From Tepidicella baoligensis (GTDB lineage Bacteria > Pseudomonadota > Gammaproteobacteria > Burkholderiales > Burkholderiaceae_C), in assembly GCF_013432195.1 (NCBI RefSeq), contig NZ_JACCDB010000007.1:1-64000 (forward strand): a stretch of 64,000 nucleotides of DNA. Direction: 5' to 3'. The notes under the pieces were generated by a model that was not told where the DNA came from, did not search any database, and worked only from the letters and a program-made list of their open reading frames with translations. The position numbers and the translations under genes were made by a program. Positions 9,725-20,371 of this stretch are shown one piece after another. Position 1 is the first letter of the stretch; each line of letters begins with the position of its first letter.

Positions 9725-10366
9725 ATGACAGACGCAGTCAAGGGTGCGGTTCATGTGGGGGTGTGGTCTGCCGTGCCACCGCAAGCGTTAAGGGATACCC
9801 TCGTGCAGACCCTGGGGGACCGGATCGCTCGCGCGGAGGTGGCGCGTGGTGAAGTCACGCTGGAGGTCCCGGCGGCCCGGTACACCGAGTCGATGCAGAT
9901 CCTGCGCGATGCGCCCGGTTGCCAGTTCGAGCAGTTGGTCGATCTCTGTGGCATCGATTACGCCGAGTACCGTGACGGTGCCTGGGAGGGTTCCCGCTTT
10001 GCCGTGGTGGTGCACCTGTTGTCGGTGAGCCTGAATCAACGGGTGCGCGTGCGCGTGTTTTGCCCCGATGACGATTTTCCGGTCGTCGATTCCGTCACGT
10101 CGATCTGGTCTTCGGCAAACTGGTATGAGCGCGAGGCTTTTGACCTGTATGGCATTGTGTTCGAGGGTCACGAAGACCTGCGCCGCATCCTGACCGACTA
10201 CGGCTTCATCGGGCACCCCTTCCGCAAGGACTTCCCGCTGTCCGGTCACGTCGAGATGCGCTACGACCCCGAGCGTCGCCGTGTGATCTATGAGCCGGTC
10301 ACCATCGAGCCGCGCGAAATCACGCCGCGCATCATCCGTGAAGACAACTACGGCGGGCTGCACTGA
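9725..10366 (+). CDS. nuoC: NADH-quinone oxidoreductase subunit C
   Basis: A 213-residue 30-kDa-type subunit of the peripheral arm, lacking cofactors. The conserved core includes [26 protein letters not shown], then [18 protein letters not shown] near the end. NuoC and NuoD are separate genes here, unlike the fused nuoCD of enterobacteria. nuoD begins 2 nt after its stop. Confidence 0.98.
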   Translation: MTDAVKGAVHVGVWSAVPPQALRDTLVQTLGDRIARAEVARGEVTLEVPAARYTESMQILRDAPGCQFEQLVDLCGIDYAEYRDGAWEGSRFAVVVHLLSVSLNQRVRVRVFCPDDDFPVVDSVTSIWSSANWYEREAFDLYGIVFEGHEDLRRILTDYGFIGHPFRKDFPLSGHVEMRYDPERRRVIYEPVTIEPREITPRIIREDNYGGLH

Positions 10367-10368
10367 TC

Positions 10369-11622
10369 ATGGCTGAAATCAAGAACTACACCCTGAACTT
10401 CGGTCCGCAGCATCCGGCCGCACACGGCGTGTTGCGCCTGGTGTTGGAGCTCGACGGCGAGGTCGTGCAGCGGGCCGACCCGCACATCGGGCTGTTGCAC
10501 CGCGCCACAGAAAAGCTGGCCGAGCACAAGACCTTCATCCAGTCGCTGCCCTACATGGACCGTTTGGACTACGTGTCCATGATGTGCAACGAGCACGCCT
10601 ATTGCCTGGCGATCGAGAAGCTGCTCGGCATCGAGGTGCCGATCCGTGCGCAGTACATCCGTGTGATGTTTGCGGAGATCACCCGCCTGCTCAACCACCT
10701 CATGTGGCTGGGCTCGCACGGCAACGACTGCGGCAGCTCGACCATCCTGATCTACTGCTTCCGCGAGCGCGAGGACCTGTTCGACATGTACGAAGCCGTC
10801 TCGGGGGCCCGCATGCACGCGGCGTACTTCCGTCCGGGTGGCGTCTATCGTGACCTGCCGGACAGCATGCCGCAATACAAGCACAGCAAGATCCGCAATG
10901 CCAAGGCGCTGGAGGAACTGAACAAGAACCGCCAGGGTTCGTTGCTCGATTTCATCGACGACTTCACCCAGCGTTTCCCCACCTATTTGGCCGAATACCA
11001 CACCCTGCTGACCGATAACCGCATCTGGAAGCAGCGCACGGTGGGCATTGGCGTGGTCAGCCCCGAGCGTGCGCTCAACATGGGCATGACCGGCCCGATG
11101 CTGCGTGGATCGGGTATTGCCTGGGACCTGCGCAAAAAACAGCCCTATGACGTGTACGACCGTCTGGACTTCGATATTCCCGTGGGCAAGACCGGCGACA
11201 CCTACGACCGCTACCTCGTCCGCATGGAAGAGATGAACCAGTCCAACCGCATCATCAAGCAATGCGTGGACTGGTTGCGGGCCAACCCCGGGCCGGTCAT
11301 CACCGACAACCACAAGGTGGCGCCGCCTCCGCGCGAGGCCATGAAGTCCAACATGGAAGAGCTGATCCACCATTTCAAGCTGTTCACCGAGGGTTTCCAT
11401 GTGCCCGAAGGGGAGGCCTACGCCGCGGTGGAGCATCCGAAAGGCGAGTTCGGCATCTATTTGGTCAGTGACGGGGCCAACAAGCCCTACCGTCTCAAGA
11501 TCCGTGCCCCGGGTTTCGCCCACCTGTCCTGCATGAACGAGATGGCCAAGGGCCACATGCTGGCCGACGCGGTGGCCATCATCGGCACCATGGACATCGT
11601 GTTTGGAGAGATCGACCGATGA
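10369..11622 (+). CDS. nuoD: NADH-quinone oxidoreductase subunit D
   Basis: A 417-residue 49-kDa-type subunit, related to the large subunit of NiFe hydrogenases, that lines the quinone-binding cavity with NuoB. It begins with the conserved [19 protein letters not shown] (His-Pro-Ala-Ala-His quinone-site region). [12 protein letters not shown] and [13 protein letters not shown] follow. Its last bases overlap the nuoE start by 4 nt (ATGA), indicating translational coupling. Confidence 0.99.
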   Translation: MAEIKNYTLNFGPQHPAAHGVLRLVLELDGEVVQRADPHIGLLHRATEKLAEHKTFIQSLPYMDRLDYVSMMCNEHAYCLAIEKLLGIEVPIRAQYIRVMFAEITRLLNHLMWLGSHGNDCGSSTILIYCFREREDLFDMYEAVSGARMHAAYFRPGGVYRDLPDSMPQYKHSKIRNAKALEELNKNRQGSLLDFIDDFTQRFPTYLAEYHTLLTDNRIWKQRTVGIGVVSPERALNMGMTGPMLRGSGIAWDLRKKQPYDVYDRLDFDIPVGKTGDTYDRYLVRMEEMNQSNRIIKQCVDWLRANPGPVITDNHKVAPPPREAMKSNMEELIHHFKLFTEGFHVPEGEAYAAVEHPKGEFGIYLVSDGANKPYRLKIRAPGFAHLSCMNEMAKGHMLADAVAIIGTMDIVFGEIDR

Positions 11623-12143
11623 GCGCAACGCATCAGACCGTGCAGGCCCAGGCGTTTTCGGAAGCGACGCTGGCCCGCTTCGCCCGCGAAGTGGCCAAGT
11701 ACCCGGCCGAGCAGAAGCAATCCGCCGTCATGGCGTGTCTGGCCATCGTCCAGCAGGAGCAGGGCTGGGTGAGCCCCGAGGCCGAAAAAGGGGTGGCCGA
11801 CTATCTGGGCATGCCGCCCATCGCCGTGCACGAGGTCACCACCTTCTACAACATGTACAACCAAAAGCCGGTGGGCAAGTTCAAGCTCAACGTATGTACC
11901 AATCTGCCCTGTACGCTGCGCGACGGTGGCAAGGCGCTGCAGTACCTGGAACAGAAGCTCGGTATCCACATGGGAGAGACCACCGCTGACGGCCTGTTCA
12001 CCCTGCAACAGAGCGAGTGCCTGGGTGCCTGTGCCGACTCGCCGGTGATGCTGGTCAATGATCGTCACATGTGCAGCTTCATGAGCCACGACAAACTCGA
12101 TCAGCTCATCGACGGTCTCAAGGCTGCGGAGGGCAAGGTATGA
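11619..12143 (+). CDS. nuoE: NADH-quinone oxidoreductase subunit E
   Basis: A 174-residue thioredoxin-like 24-kDa subunit carrying the [2Fe-2S] cluster N1a. The cysteine ligands are C93 and C98 (VCTNLPC) and C134 and C138 (SECLGAC). It forms the NADH-oxidising tip with NuoF and NuoG. It overlaps nuoD by 4 nt at its start and nuoF by 4 nt at its end. Confidence 0.98.
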   Translation: MSATHQTVQAQAFSEATLARFAREVAKYPAEQKQSAVMACLAIVQQEQGWVSPEAEKGVADYLGMPPIAVHEVTTFYNMYNQKPVGKFKLNVCTNLPCTLRDGGKALQYLEQKLGIHMGETTADGLFTLQQSECLGACADSPVMLVNDRHMCSFMSHDKLDQLIDGLKAAEGKV

Positions 12144-13492
12144 ACGCCCAACAAGTGCTTGCACAGTTCCAGGCCCGCGGCGTGGAAACCTGTTTTCACG
12201 ATCGCCACATCAACCCCCAGATCTATGCCGGGTTGAACGGCAACAACTGGTCGCTCAAGGACTACGAGGCGCGCGGTGGCTACCAAGCTCTGCGTAAGAT
12301 CCTCGGCCAGGACGGTGGCGAGGGCCTGACGCAAGACCAGGTCATTGCCACGGTCAAGGAGTCCGCCCTGCGCGGTCGTGGCGGTGCGGGCTTTCCCACC
12401 GGCTTGAAGTGGAGCTTCATGCCGCGCCAGTTCCCGGGCCAGAAATACCTGGTCTGCAATTCCGACGAGGGGGAGCCCGGCACCTGCAAGGATCGCGACA
12501 TCCTCATGTACAACCCGCACATCGTCATCGAAGGCATGGCGATTGCGGCGTATGCCATGGGCATTTCCGTGGGCTACAACTACATCCACGGCGAAATCTT
12601 CCAGGTCTATGAGCGCTTCGAGGCCGCGCTGGAAGAAGCGCGTGCAGCGGGTTATCTGGGTGAACGCATCATGGGCTCGAACTTCTCGTTCCAGCTCCAT
12701 GCACACCACGGTTTCGGTGCCTACATCTGCGGCGAGGAAACCGCGTTGCTCGAATCGCTGGAAGGCAAGAAGGGCCAGCCGCGCTTTAAGCCGCCGTTCC
12801 CGGCCAGCTTCGGCCTGTATGGCAAACCCACCACCATCAACAACACCGAGACCTTCGCGGCCGTGCCCTGGATCATCCGTCACGGTGGTCAGGCCTACCT
12901 CGAATGCGGCAAACCCAACAACGGTGGCACCAAGATCTTCTCTGTCAGCGGTGACGTGGAGCGCCCCGGCAACTACGAGATTCCGCTCGGCACGCCGTTC
13001 AGCAAGCTGCTGGAACTCGCCGGTGGTGTGCGCACCGGCCGTCAGCTGAAGGCTGTGATTCCGGGTGGGTCGTCCGCTCCGGTGCTGCCCGCCCACATCA
13101 TGATGGACTGCACGATGGACTACGACTCCATCAGCAAGGCGGGCTCCATGCTGGGTTCCGGCGCGGTCATCGTGATGGACGACTCGCGCTGCATGGTCAA
13201 GTCGTTGCAGCGCCTGAGCTATTTCTACATGCACGAATCCTGCGGCCAGTGCACGCCGTGCCGTGAAGGCACGGGCTGGCTCTGGCGCATGGTCGATCGT
13301 ATCGAACGCGGCGAAGGCAAGCCCAGCGATCTGGCCTTGCTCGACAACGTGGCCGAGAACATCATGGGCCGCACCATCTGCGCCCTCGGTGATGCGGCGG
13401 CCATGCCGGTGCGCGGCATGATCAAGCATTTCCGCCACGAGTTCGAGCACCACATCGAACACAAGACCTGCATGGTCCCGGCCTACGTCTGA
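12140..13492 (+). CDS. nuoF: NADH-quinone oxidoreductase subunit F
   Basis: A 450-residue 51-kDa subunit that binds NADH, FMN and [4Fe-4S] cluster N3. The nucleotide/FMN glycine motif [10 protein letters not shown] lies near residue 79, [14 protein letters not shown] near 107, and the cluster ligands are C368, C371 and C374 (SCGQCTPC) plus a later cysteine in TICALGDA. The start is the ATG overlapping the nuoE stop. A 95-bp palindromic element separates it from nuoG. Confidence 0.98.
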   Translation: MNAQQVLAQFQARGVETCFHDRHINPQIYAGLNGNNWSLKDYEARGGYQALRKILGQDGGEGLTQDQVIATVKESALRGRGGAGFPTGLKWSFMPRQFPGQKYLVCNSDEGEPGTCKDRDILMYNPHIVIEGMAIAAYAMGISVGYNYIHGEIFQVYERFEAALEEARAAGYLGERIMGSNFSFQLHAHHGFGAYICGEETALLESLEGKKGQPRFKPPFPASFGLYGKPTTINNTETFAAVPWIIRHGGQAYLECGKPNNGGTKIFSVSGDVERPGNYEIPLGTPFSKLLELAGGVRTGRQLKAVIPGGSSAPVLPAHIMMDCTMDYDSISKAGSMLGSGAVIVMDDSRCMVKSLQRLSYFYMHESCGQCTPCREGTGWLWRMVDRIERGEGKPSDLALLDNVAENIMGRTICALGDAAAMPVRGMIKHFRHEFEHHIEHKTCMVPAYV

Positions 13493-13499
13493 GGCAAAC

Positions 13500-13585
13500 A
13501 TCGATATGGCCCCCACGCTCACTCATCGTTCGCTGCCCCCCGAGGGGGCGCCCGCCTTTCTTGGGGCGGCCCAGCGAAAGGCTTA
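13500..13585. repeat. C/G-rich palindromic intergenic element between nuoF and nuoG
   Basis: The only sizeable gap inside the otherwise tightly packed nuo operon. It contains GCCCCCCGAGGGGGCGC, a palindrome centred near 13545, followed by CCGCC...TTGGGGCGG, which can form a second hairpin. Elements of this style are frequent between genes in Comamonadaceae genomes (recalled family knowledge). There is no T run, so it is unlikely to be an efficient terminator; it may act as an mRNA stability or attenuation structure. Confidence 0.6.
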
Positions 13586-13587
13586 AC

Positions 13588-15723
13588 ATGGTTGAAATCG
13601 AACTCGACGGCAAAAAGGTGGAGGTTCCGCCCGGCAGCATGGTGATGCATGCGGCCGAGAAGGCGGGGACCTACATCCCCCACTTCTGTTACCACAAGAA
13701 GCTGTCCATCGCAGCCAACTGCCGCATGTGCCTGGTGGACGTGGAAAAAGCCCCCAAACCCATGCCGGCCTGTGCCACACCGGTCACGCAGGGCATGATC
13801 GTGCGCACCAAGAGCGACAAGGCGATCAAGGCGCAGCAGTCGGTCATGGAGTTTCTGCTGATCAACCACCCACTGGATTGCCCCATCTGTGACCAGGGCG
13901 GGGAATGCCAGCTCCAGGATCTGGCCGTGGGCTATGGCGGTGGCACCTCCCGCTACGAAGAAGAAAAGCGCGTCGTGTTCCGCAAGGACGTGGGGCCGCT
14001 GATCGCCATGGAGGAGATGAGCCGCTGCATCCACTGTACCCGCTGCGTGCGATTCGGCCAGGAGATCGCTGGCGTCATGGAGCTCGGCATGTCGCACCGC
14101 GGCGAGCACTCCGAGATCGAAACCTTCGTCGGCCAGAGCGTGGACTCCGAACTGTCGGGCAACATGATCGACATCTGCCCGGTCGGCGCGCTGACCAGCA
14201 AACCCTTCCGTTACCAGGCCCGCACCTGGGAACTCTCGCGCCGCAAGAGCGTGAGCCCGCACGACTCCACCGGAGCCAATCTGATCGTGCAGGTGAAAAA
14301 TCACCGCGTCATGCGTGTGGTGCCTCTGGAAAACGAGGCCGTCAACGAATGCTGGATCGCCGACCGCGACCGCTTCAGCTACGAGGCCCTCCATGGCGAT
14401 GACCGCTTGACCCAGCCCATGCTCAAGCAGGGCGGCGTATGGAAGGAGGTCGACTGGCAGACCGCGCTGGAATACGTGGCCAACGGCCTCAAGCAGGTGC
14501 AGTCGGAGCAGGGCGCATCGGCCATCGGCGTGGTGGCCAGCCCGCACAGCACGGTCGAGGAACTGCACCTGGCCGGTGCCCTGGTGCGTGCTCTGGGCAG
14601 CCAGAACATCGATACCCGACTGCGCGCAGCCGACTATGGAAATGCCGCACCGGCCGGCTCGGCCCGCTGGCTCGGCCTGCCGATTGCCGAACTGTCAACG
14701 TTGGACCGCGTGCTGGTGGTGGGCTCGAACCTCCGCAAGGACCACCCCTTGTTTGCTCAGCGCATCCGCCAGGCTGCCCGCAAGGGGGCACAGGTGAATG
14801 CGCTCTGGGCGGCCCCCCAGGACTGGGCGCTGCCGGTGGCCAACGCCGTGCAGGCCGATCCGGGCTACTGGGCGCTTGCGCTGGCCGGTATCGCCGCCGC
14901 CGTGGCCGAAGCCAACCGCGTACCGGCACCGGCGAACGTGGAGATCACCGCCGACGCCCGTGCCGTGGCGGGTTCCTTGCTGTCGGGTGAACGCAAGGCC
15001 ATTTTGCTCGGCAATGCCGCTGCTCACCACGAGCAGGCCTCCAGCCTGCTCGCGTGGGCGCAGTGGATCGGTGAGCAAACCGGCGCTCGTGTCGGTTACC
15101 TGACCGAAGCCGCCAACACCGTGGGCGCGCAGCTCGTGCGTGCCCTGCCGGGCGAGGGGGGGCTGAACGCCACCCAGATGCTGACCGGTGGGCTGAAGGC
15201 CGTGCTGCTGTTGAACGTGGAACCGGGGCTGGACACGGCCGTGTGCAGCCAGGGTCTGAAGCAGACCGACATGGTCGTCACCCTCAGCCCCTTCAAGACC
15301 AATCTGGACGTGAGCGACGTGCTGTTGCCGATCTCACCGTTCACCGAAACATCAGGCTCTTTCGTCAACGCCGAAGGGCGTCTGCAAAGTTTCTACGCAG
15401 TGGTCAAACCGTTGGGTGAAACCCGGCCGGCTTGGAAGGTGTTGCGCGTGTTGGGCAACCTGCTGGGCCTGCCTGGTTTCGATGCCGATACCTCGCAGGC
15501 CGTGCTGGCCCAGGCCCTGCCGGGCGTGGACCATGGCGCTGTCGTCGATGCCACCCGACTCGACAACCGCACCACCGCCCCCCTCGACACCCAGGTCACT
15601 TCCGGCACGCCCTGCGTGGCCGCGATCTACCAGCTCGACGGACTGGTGCGGCGTGCTCCGTCGCTGCAACTGACCGCCGATGGCCGGGCCGCCCGGCGTG
15701 CTGAAGAGGGAGTGTGCGCATGA
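13588..15723 (+). CDS. nuoG: NADH-quinone oxidoreductase subunit G
   Basis: A 711-residue 75-kDa subunit. Cluster ligands are in place: [2Fe-2S] N1b by C34, C45, C48 and C62; [4Fe-4S] N5 by H94, C98, C101 and C107; [4Fe-4S] N4 by C147, C150, C153 and C197. The C-terminal molybdopterin-oxidoreductase-like part lacks cofactor function. The extra N7 ligands of the enterobacterial type are not apparent, and the length matches mitochondrial-type subunits rather than the 900-residue enterobacterial one. The start at 13588 gives the canonical MVEIELDGK. Confidence 0.97.
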   Translation: MVEIELDGKKVEVPPGSMVMHAAEKAGTYIPHFCYHKKLSIAANCRMCLVDVEKAPKPMPACATPVTQGMIVRTKSDKAIKAQQSVMEFLLINHPLDCPICDQGGECQLQDLAVGYGGGTSRYEEEKRVVFRKDVGPLIAMEEMSRCIHCTRCVRFGQEIAGVMELGMSHRGEHSEIETFVGQSVDSELSGNMIDICPVGALTSKPFRYQARTWELSRRKSVSPHDSTGANLIVQVKNHRVMRVVPLENEAVNECWIADRDRFSYEALHGDDRLTQPMLKQGGVWKEVDWQTALEYVANGLKQVQSEQGASAIGVVASPHSTVEELHLAGALVRALGSQNIDTRLRAADYGNAAPAGSARWLGLPIAELSTLDRVLVVGSNLRKDHPLFAQRIRQAARKGAQVNALWAAPQDWALPVANAVQADPGYWALALAGIAAAVAEANRVPAPANVEITADARAVAGSLLSGERKAILLGNAAAHHEQASSLLAWAQWIGEQTGARVGYLTEAANTVGAQLVRALPGEGGLNATQMLTGGLKAVLLLNVEPGLDTAVCSQGLKQTDMVVTLSPFKTNLDVSDVLLPISPFTETSGSFVNAEGRLQSFYAVVKPLGETRPAWKVLRVLGNLLGLPGFDADTSQAVLAQALPGVDHGAVVDATRLDNRTTAPLDTQVTSGTPCVAAIYQLDGLVRRAPSLQLTADGRAARRAEEGVCA

Positions 15724-16796
15724 TCGACGCGATGTACTACGGTGGCCTGAACCTGCTGTCCGACCCGTGGTGGCAGACGGCGGCTTGGCCCGTCATCTGG
15801 AACCTGATCAAGATCGTGGCGGTGCTTGCGCCGCTTATGGGCGCGGTGGCTTACCTCACGCTATGGGAGCGCAGGCTGCTGGGCTTCATGCAGGTGCGCC
15901 TGGGCCCCAACCGGGTGGGCCCCTTTGGCCTGCTGCAACCGATCGCCGACGCGGTCAAACTGCTGAGCAAGGAACTGATCAGCCCGACGGCCGCCTCCAA
16001 AGGGTTGTTCCGCCTGGGCCCGATCATGGCCATCATGCCGGCCTTGGCTGCCTGGGTGGCCGTGCCCTTCGGCCCCGAAGCCATCCTGGCCAATGTCAAT
16101 GCCGGTTTGCTCGTCATCCTGGCCATCACCTCGATCGAGGTCTATGGGGTGATCATCGCGGGCTGGGCCTCGAACTCCAAGTATGCCTTCCTGGGGGCCT
16201 TGCGTGCCTCGGCTCAGATGGTCAGCTACGAGATCGCCATCGGGTTCTGTTTCCTGGTGGTGGTCATGACGGCCGGCAGCCTGCACCTGGGCGAAATCGT
16301 GTCCTCGCAGCAAAGCGGCATGTTCGCGGACATGGGCCTGAACTTCCTGTCCTGGAACTGGTTGCCGCTGTTGCCCATTTTCATCGTCTATCTGATTTCC
16401 GGCGTGGCCGAAACCAACCGCCATCCGTTCGACGTGGTGGAGGGGGAGGCCGAAATCGTGGCCGGTCACATGGTCGAGTATTCGGGCATGGGCTTTGCGA
16501 TCTTCTTCCTGGCGGAATACGCCAGCATGTGGCTGGTGTCCATTCTCGCGGTGCTGATGTTCCTGGGTGGTTGGGACGCGCCGGTCGCCGCGCTGGATTT
16601 CATTCCCGGCTGGATCTGGCTGGGCATCAAGACCTTTGTGGTCGTCTCCATGTTCATCTGGATCCGGGCCACCTTCCCGCGCTTCCGCTATGACCAGATC
16701 ATGCGTCTGGGCTGGAAGATCTTCATTCCGGTGACCCTGGTGTGGTTGCTGGTCGTGGGGGCCTGGATGCAGACCTCCTGGAACATCTGGAACTGA
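15720..16796 (+). CDS. nuoH: NADH-quinone oxidoreductase subunit H
   Basis: A 358-residue eight-helix membrane subunit at the junction of the two arms, forming part of the quinone channel. Conserved [20 protein letters not shown] and [14 protein letters not shown] (acidic quinone-site loop) are present. ATG 15720 overlaps the nuoG stop (ATGA); an in-frame GTG at 15714 is a less likely start. Confidence 0.97.
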   Translation: MIDAMYYGGLNLLSDPWWQTAAWPVIWNLIKIVAVLAPLMGAVAYLTLWERRLLGFMQVRLGPNRVGPFGLLQPIADAVKLLSKELISPTAASKGLFRLGPIMAIMPALAAWVAVPFGPEAILANVNAGLLVILAITSIEVYGVIIAGWASNSKYAFLGALRASAQMVSYEIAIGFCFLVVVMTAGSLHLGEIVSSQQSGMFADMGLNFLSWNWLPLLPIFIVYLISGVAETNRHPFDVVEGEAEIVAGHMVEYSGMGFAIFFLAEYASMWLVSILAVLMFLGGWDAPVAALDFIPGWIWLGIKTFVVVSMFIWIRATFPRFRYDQIMRLGWKIFIPVTLVWLLVVGAWMQTSWNIWN

Positions 16797-16810
16797 GGGA
16801 GGCATTCGGC

Positions 16811-17320
16811 ATGTCTGCTACCGTTGTCGCGCCTTTTTCGATCAAGGATTTCTTCAAGAGCTTTTTGCTGGTCGAACTCATCAAGGGTATGGCCCTGACG
16901 GGCCGTTATGCGCTGCGTCGCAAGGTCACGGTCCAGTTTCCCGAGGAAAAGACGCCGTTGTCGCCGCGCTTTCGTGGTCTGCACGCCCAGCGCCGTTACG
17001 AAAATGGCGAAGAGCGTTGCATCGCCTGCAAGTTGTGTGAGGCCGTGTGCCCGGCCTTGGCGATCACCATCGAGTCGGCGGAGCGTGAGGATGGGACCCG
17101 CCGCACGACCCGTTACGACATCGACCTGACCAAGTGCATCTTCTGCGGCTTCTGCGAGGAGGCCTGCCCGGTCGATGCCATCGTGGAAACCCACATCCTC
17201 GAATACCACGGGGAAAAGCGGGGCGACCTGTATTTCACCAAGGACATGCTGCTGGCCGTGGGCGATCGCTACGAAAAAGAGATCGCCGCAGCCAAAGCGG
17301 CGGACGCCAAATACCGCTGA
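16811..17320 (+). CDS. nuoI: NADH-quinone oxidoreductase subunit I
   Basis: A 169-residue ferredoxin-like subunit with two [4Fe-4S] clusters (N6a, N6b). The ligand motifs are C70-x2-C73-x2-C76-x3-C80 and C109-x2-C112-x2-C115-x3-C119. An amphipathic N-terminus anchors it to the membrane arm. The start [10 protein letters not shown] follows GGCATTCGGC, with GAGGGAGG upstream as ribosome site. Confidence 0.98.
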   Translation: MSATVVAPFSIKDFFKSFLLVELIKGMALTGRYALRRKVTVQFPEEKTPLSPRFRGLHAQRRYENGEERCIACKLCEAVCPALAITIESAEREDGTRRTTRYDIDLTKCIFCGFCEEACPVDAIVETHILEYHGEKRGDLYFTKDMLLAVGDRYEKEIAAAKAADAKYR

Positions 17321-17338
17321 AAAACCAGGCAGAACAAC

Positions 17339-17992
17339 ATGGATTACCAAGCGGGCTTTTTTTACGTCTTTTCGGCCGTGCTGCTGTTCGCGGCGTTCAA
17401 GGTCATCACGGCGCGCAATCCGGTGCATGCCGTGCTGTACCTGATGCTGGCCTTCTCGCAGGCCGCCGCGGTGTGGCTGCTGCTCAAGGCCGAGTTCCTC
17501 GGCATCACGCTGGTGCTGGTCTATCTGGGCGCCGTGATGGTGCTGTTCCTGTTCGTGGTCATGATGCTCGACATCAACGTCGATGCCATGCGTCAGGGCT
17601 TCTGGCGGCACTTTCCACTCGCTGCCGTCTTGGGCGGCATCGTCAGTGCACAACTGATCGCCGTGCTGTGGGTCGGGTTCCCGACCCTGACGGTCAACGA
17701 GCTCGCCGCCACGTCCGCCATGCATGCACCGGATCACTCCAACACCTATGAACTGGGGGTGCTGTTGTACTCCGAGTACCTCATGCCCATTCAGGTGGCG
17801 GCCGTCATCCTGCTGGTTGCGATGATCGCGGCCATCGCCCTGACGCTGCGTCAGCGCAAGGACAGCAAAGCCATCGACCCTGGGGATCAGGTGCGGGTGA
17901 AGGCCGCCGACCGGCTGGTGGTGGTCCCGATGGCCGCCACACCCAAGGCCGCCGACACCGCAGTGGCGGCCAGCGAGGAGGGCAAGGCATGA
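17339..17992 (+). CDS. nuoJ: NADH-quinone oxidoreductase subunit J
   Basis: A 217-residue membrane subunit with five predicted helices. The conserved third helix region ([20 protein letters not shown]) carries the pi-bulge/gate region of complex I. The hydrophilic C-terminal tail of about 45 residues is longer than in E. coli. It overlaps nuoK by 4 nt. Confidence 0.97.
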   Translation: MDYQAGFFYVFSAVLLFAAFKVITARNPVHAVLYLMLAFSQAAAVWLLLKAEFLGITLVLVYLGAVMVLFLFVVMMLDINVDAMRQGFWRHFPLAAVLGGIVSAQLIAVLWVGFPTLTVNELAATSAMHAPDHSNTYELGVLLYSEYLMPIQVAAVILLVAMIAAIALTLRQRKDSKAIDPGDQVRVKAADRLVVVPMAATPKAADTAVAASEEGKA

Positions 17993-18300
17993 GCACGTTG
18001 ACACTGGGGCATTTCCTGTCGCTGGGCGCGATTCTGTTTGCGCTGTCGGTGGTCGGGATCTTCCTGAACCGCAAGAACCTGATCGTGCTGCTGATGGCCA
18101 TCGAGCTGATGCTGCTGGCGGTGAACATGAACTTCGTGGCGTTCTCCCACTACCTGGGCGATCTGCACGGCCAGGTGTTCGTGTTCTTCATCCTGACCGT
18201 CGCGGCCGCCGAGTCGGCCATCGGTCTGGCGATTCTCGTCCTGCTGTTCCGCAACAAGTCGTCCATCAATGTGGACGAACTCAACACGCTCAAGGGCTAA
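17989..18300 (+). CDS. nuoK: NADH-quinone oxidoreductase subunit K
   Basis: A 103-residue, three-helix membrane subunit homologous to MrpC. The two glutamates expected in the buried proton path are visible: one in [11 protein letters not shown] and one in [13 protein letters not shown]. The start overlaps the nuoJ stop (ATGA). Confidence 0.98.
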   Translation: MSTLTLGHFLSLGAILFALSVVGIFLNRKNLIVLLMAIELMLLAVNMNFVAFSHYLGDLHGQVFVFFILTVAAAESAIGLAILVLLFRNKSSINVDELNTLKG

Positions 18301-18327
18301 GGCTCGGGGCCCAACGACTTCACAAGC

Positions 18328-20358
18328 ATGAGTACAAGCCTTTCTGCAAGCACGCTGCTGGCGGTTCCCCTGGCGCCGCTGGTGGGGTCGGCATTGGCCG
18401 GCATCCTGGGCACCAAGCTGGGCGGCAACTGGTTCGGTCGCCGCCTCTGCCATTCCCTCACCATTTTGGGTGTGCTGGTGTCGTTCATCCTCTCGGCCAT
18501 GACGCTCAAGGCCGTGGCCATGGACGGCGCCCGCTTCAACGAGACCATTTACGAATGGATGGTCATCGGCGGCCTGAAGATGGAGATCGGCTTTCTGGTC
18601 GATGGCCTCACGGCCATGATGATGTGCGTGGTGACCTTCGTGTCGCTGATGGTGCACATCTACACCATTGGCTACATGGAAGAGGACGCAGGCTACAACC
18701 GCTTCTTCGCCTACATCTCGCTGTTCACCTTCTCCATGCTCATGCTGGTCATGAGCAACAACCTGCTGCAACTGTTCTTCGGCTGGGAGGCGGTGGGGCT
18801 GGTGTCGTACCTGCTGATCGGCTTCTGGTACAACAAGCCCACGGCCATTTTTGCCAACATGAAGGCTTTTTTGGTCAACCGGGTGGGCGACTTTGGCTTC
18901 ATCTTGGGCATCGGCCTGATCGCGGCCTACACCGGCTCGCTCAATTACACCGAGATTTTCGAGAAGCTCCCCGAGCTTGCCCAAGTCGAGTTCCCTTGGT
19001 ACATCCTCGGTCAGGACGCCATGCTGATGACGGTGATCGGTATCTGCCTGTTCATCGGCGCCATGGGCAAGTCGGCACAGTTTCCGCTGCACGTCTGGCT
19101 GCCGGATTCCATGGAAGGTCCGACGCCCATCTCGGCCCTGATCCACGCCGCCACCATGGTGACGGCCGGCATCTTCATGGTGGCGCGCATGTCGCCCATC
19201 TATGAACTGTCGGATGCGGCGCTCAACTTCATCCTGGTGATCGGCGCCATCACAGCGCTGTTCATGGGCTTCATGGGCATCATCCAGAACGACATCAAGC
19301 GCGTGGTGGCCTATTCCACCCTCTCGCAGCTCGGCTACATGACGGTGGCGCTCGGTGCCTCCGCCTACTCGGTGGCGGTGTTCCACCTGATGACCCACGC
19401 CTTCTTCAAGGCACTGCTGTTCCTCGCGGCCGGCTCAGTCATCATCGGTATGCACCACAATCAGGATATCCGCTGGATGGGCGGGCTGCGCAAGTACATG
19501 CCCATCACCTGGATCACCTTCTTGCTGGGCACGCTGGCGCTGATCGGCACGCCGCTGTTCTCGGGCTTCTATTCCAAAGACAGCATCATCGAGGCGGTGC
19601 ACTTCAGCAACCTGCCGGCCTCGGGTTTTGCCTACTTCGCTGTGCTGGCGGGCGTGTTCGTGACGGCGTTTTACTCGTTCCGTCTCTATTTCCTCGTCTT
19701 CCACGGGCAGGAGCGTTACGACCAGAACCCGGACGCGCACCACGACGACCACCACCATGATGACCATGGCGACGGCAAGCCACACGAGTCGCCCTGGGTG
19801 GTGACCGTGCCGCTGCTGCTGCTGGCCATCCCGTCGGTGGTGATCGGCTACATGACCATCGGCCCGATGCTGTTCGGCGACTTCCTGGCCGATGCCATCA
19901 CGGTGAACACCGAAGCACACCCGGCCATGGCTGAGTTTGCCGCGATGTTCACCAGCCCCCTGGGCATGGTCGCGCACGCTTTCTTCACCCCGCCGCTGTA
20001 TCTGGCGGCCGCCGGGGCGCTGACGGCCTGGTACATGTACATGGTCAACCCGGCGCTGCCGGCAGCCATCGCGCGCAAGCTGCGTCCGATCGTGGTCATC
20101 CTGGAAAACAAGTACTACATGGATTGGATCAACGAAAACATCATCGCCAAGGCCGCCCGTGGCATCGGCATCGGCCTGTGGAAGGGGGGAGACCGCGGCA
20201 TCATCGAAGGTGCAGTGGTCAACCTGAGCTGGAAGATCGTCGGTTTCGTGGCGGGTATCGTGCGCCGCGTGCAGACCGGCTACCTCTACCACTACGCTTT
20301 CGTGATGATCGTCGGGGTGCTGGCGTTCATGACCTACTTCGTCTGGCTCGCCAAATAA
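18328..20358 (+). CDS. nuoL: NADH-quinone oxidoreductase subunit L
   Basis: A 676-residue antiporter-like proton-pumping subunit with about 16 membrane helices. The TM5 glutamate lies in FFGWEAVGLVSYLLIGFWY, the TM7 lysine in MGKSAQFPLHVWLPD, and AYSTLSQLGYM follows. A His/Asp-rich loop (about residues 470-490, DAHHDDHHHDDHGDG) interrupts the hydrophobic C-terminal half; similar loops occur in other betaproteobacterial NuoL. The long lateral helix at the C-terminus is retained. Confidence 0.98.
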   Translation: MSTSLSASTLLAVPLAPLVGSALAGILGTKLGGNWFGRRLCHSLTILGVLVSFILSAMTLKAVAMDGARFNETIYEWMVIGGLKMEIGFLVDGLTAMMMCVVTFVSLMVHIYTIGYMEEDAGYNRFFAYISLFTFSMLMLVMSNNLLQLFFGWEAVGLVSYLLIGFWYNKPTAIFANMKAFLVNRVGDFGFILGIGLIAAYTGSLNYTEIFEKLPELAQVEFPWYILGQDAMLMTVIGICLFIGAMGKSAQFPLHVWLPDSMEGPTPISALIHAATMVTAGIFMVARMSPIYELSDAALNFILVIGAITALFMGFMGIIQNDIKRVVAYSTLSQLGYMTVALGASAYSVAVFHLMTHAFFKALLFLAAGSVIIGMHHNQDIRWMGGLRKYMPITWITFLLGTLALIGTPLFSGFYSKDSIIEAVHFSNLPASGFAYFAVLAGVFVTAFYSFRLYFLVFHGQERYDQNPDAHHDDHHHDDHGDGKPHESPWVVTVPLLLLAIPSVVIGYMTIGPMLFGDFLADAITVNTEAHPAMAEFAAMFTSPLGMVAHAFFTPPLYLAAAGALTAWYMYMVNPALPAAIARKLRPIVVILENKYYMDWINENIIAKAARGIGIGLWKGGDRGIIEGAVVNLSWKIVGFVAGIVRRVQTGYLYHYAFVMIVGVLAFMTYFVWLAK

Positions 20359-20371
20359 GGAGAACAAGAAC

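Noticed and set aside
12101-13522. Long minus-strand frame opposite nuoF
   Set aside because: Same codon-phase shadow effect; nuoF has all cofactor motifs in the plus strand.
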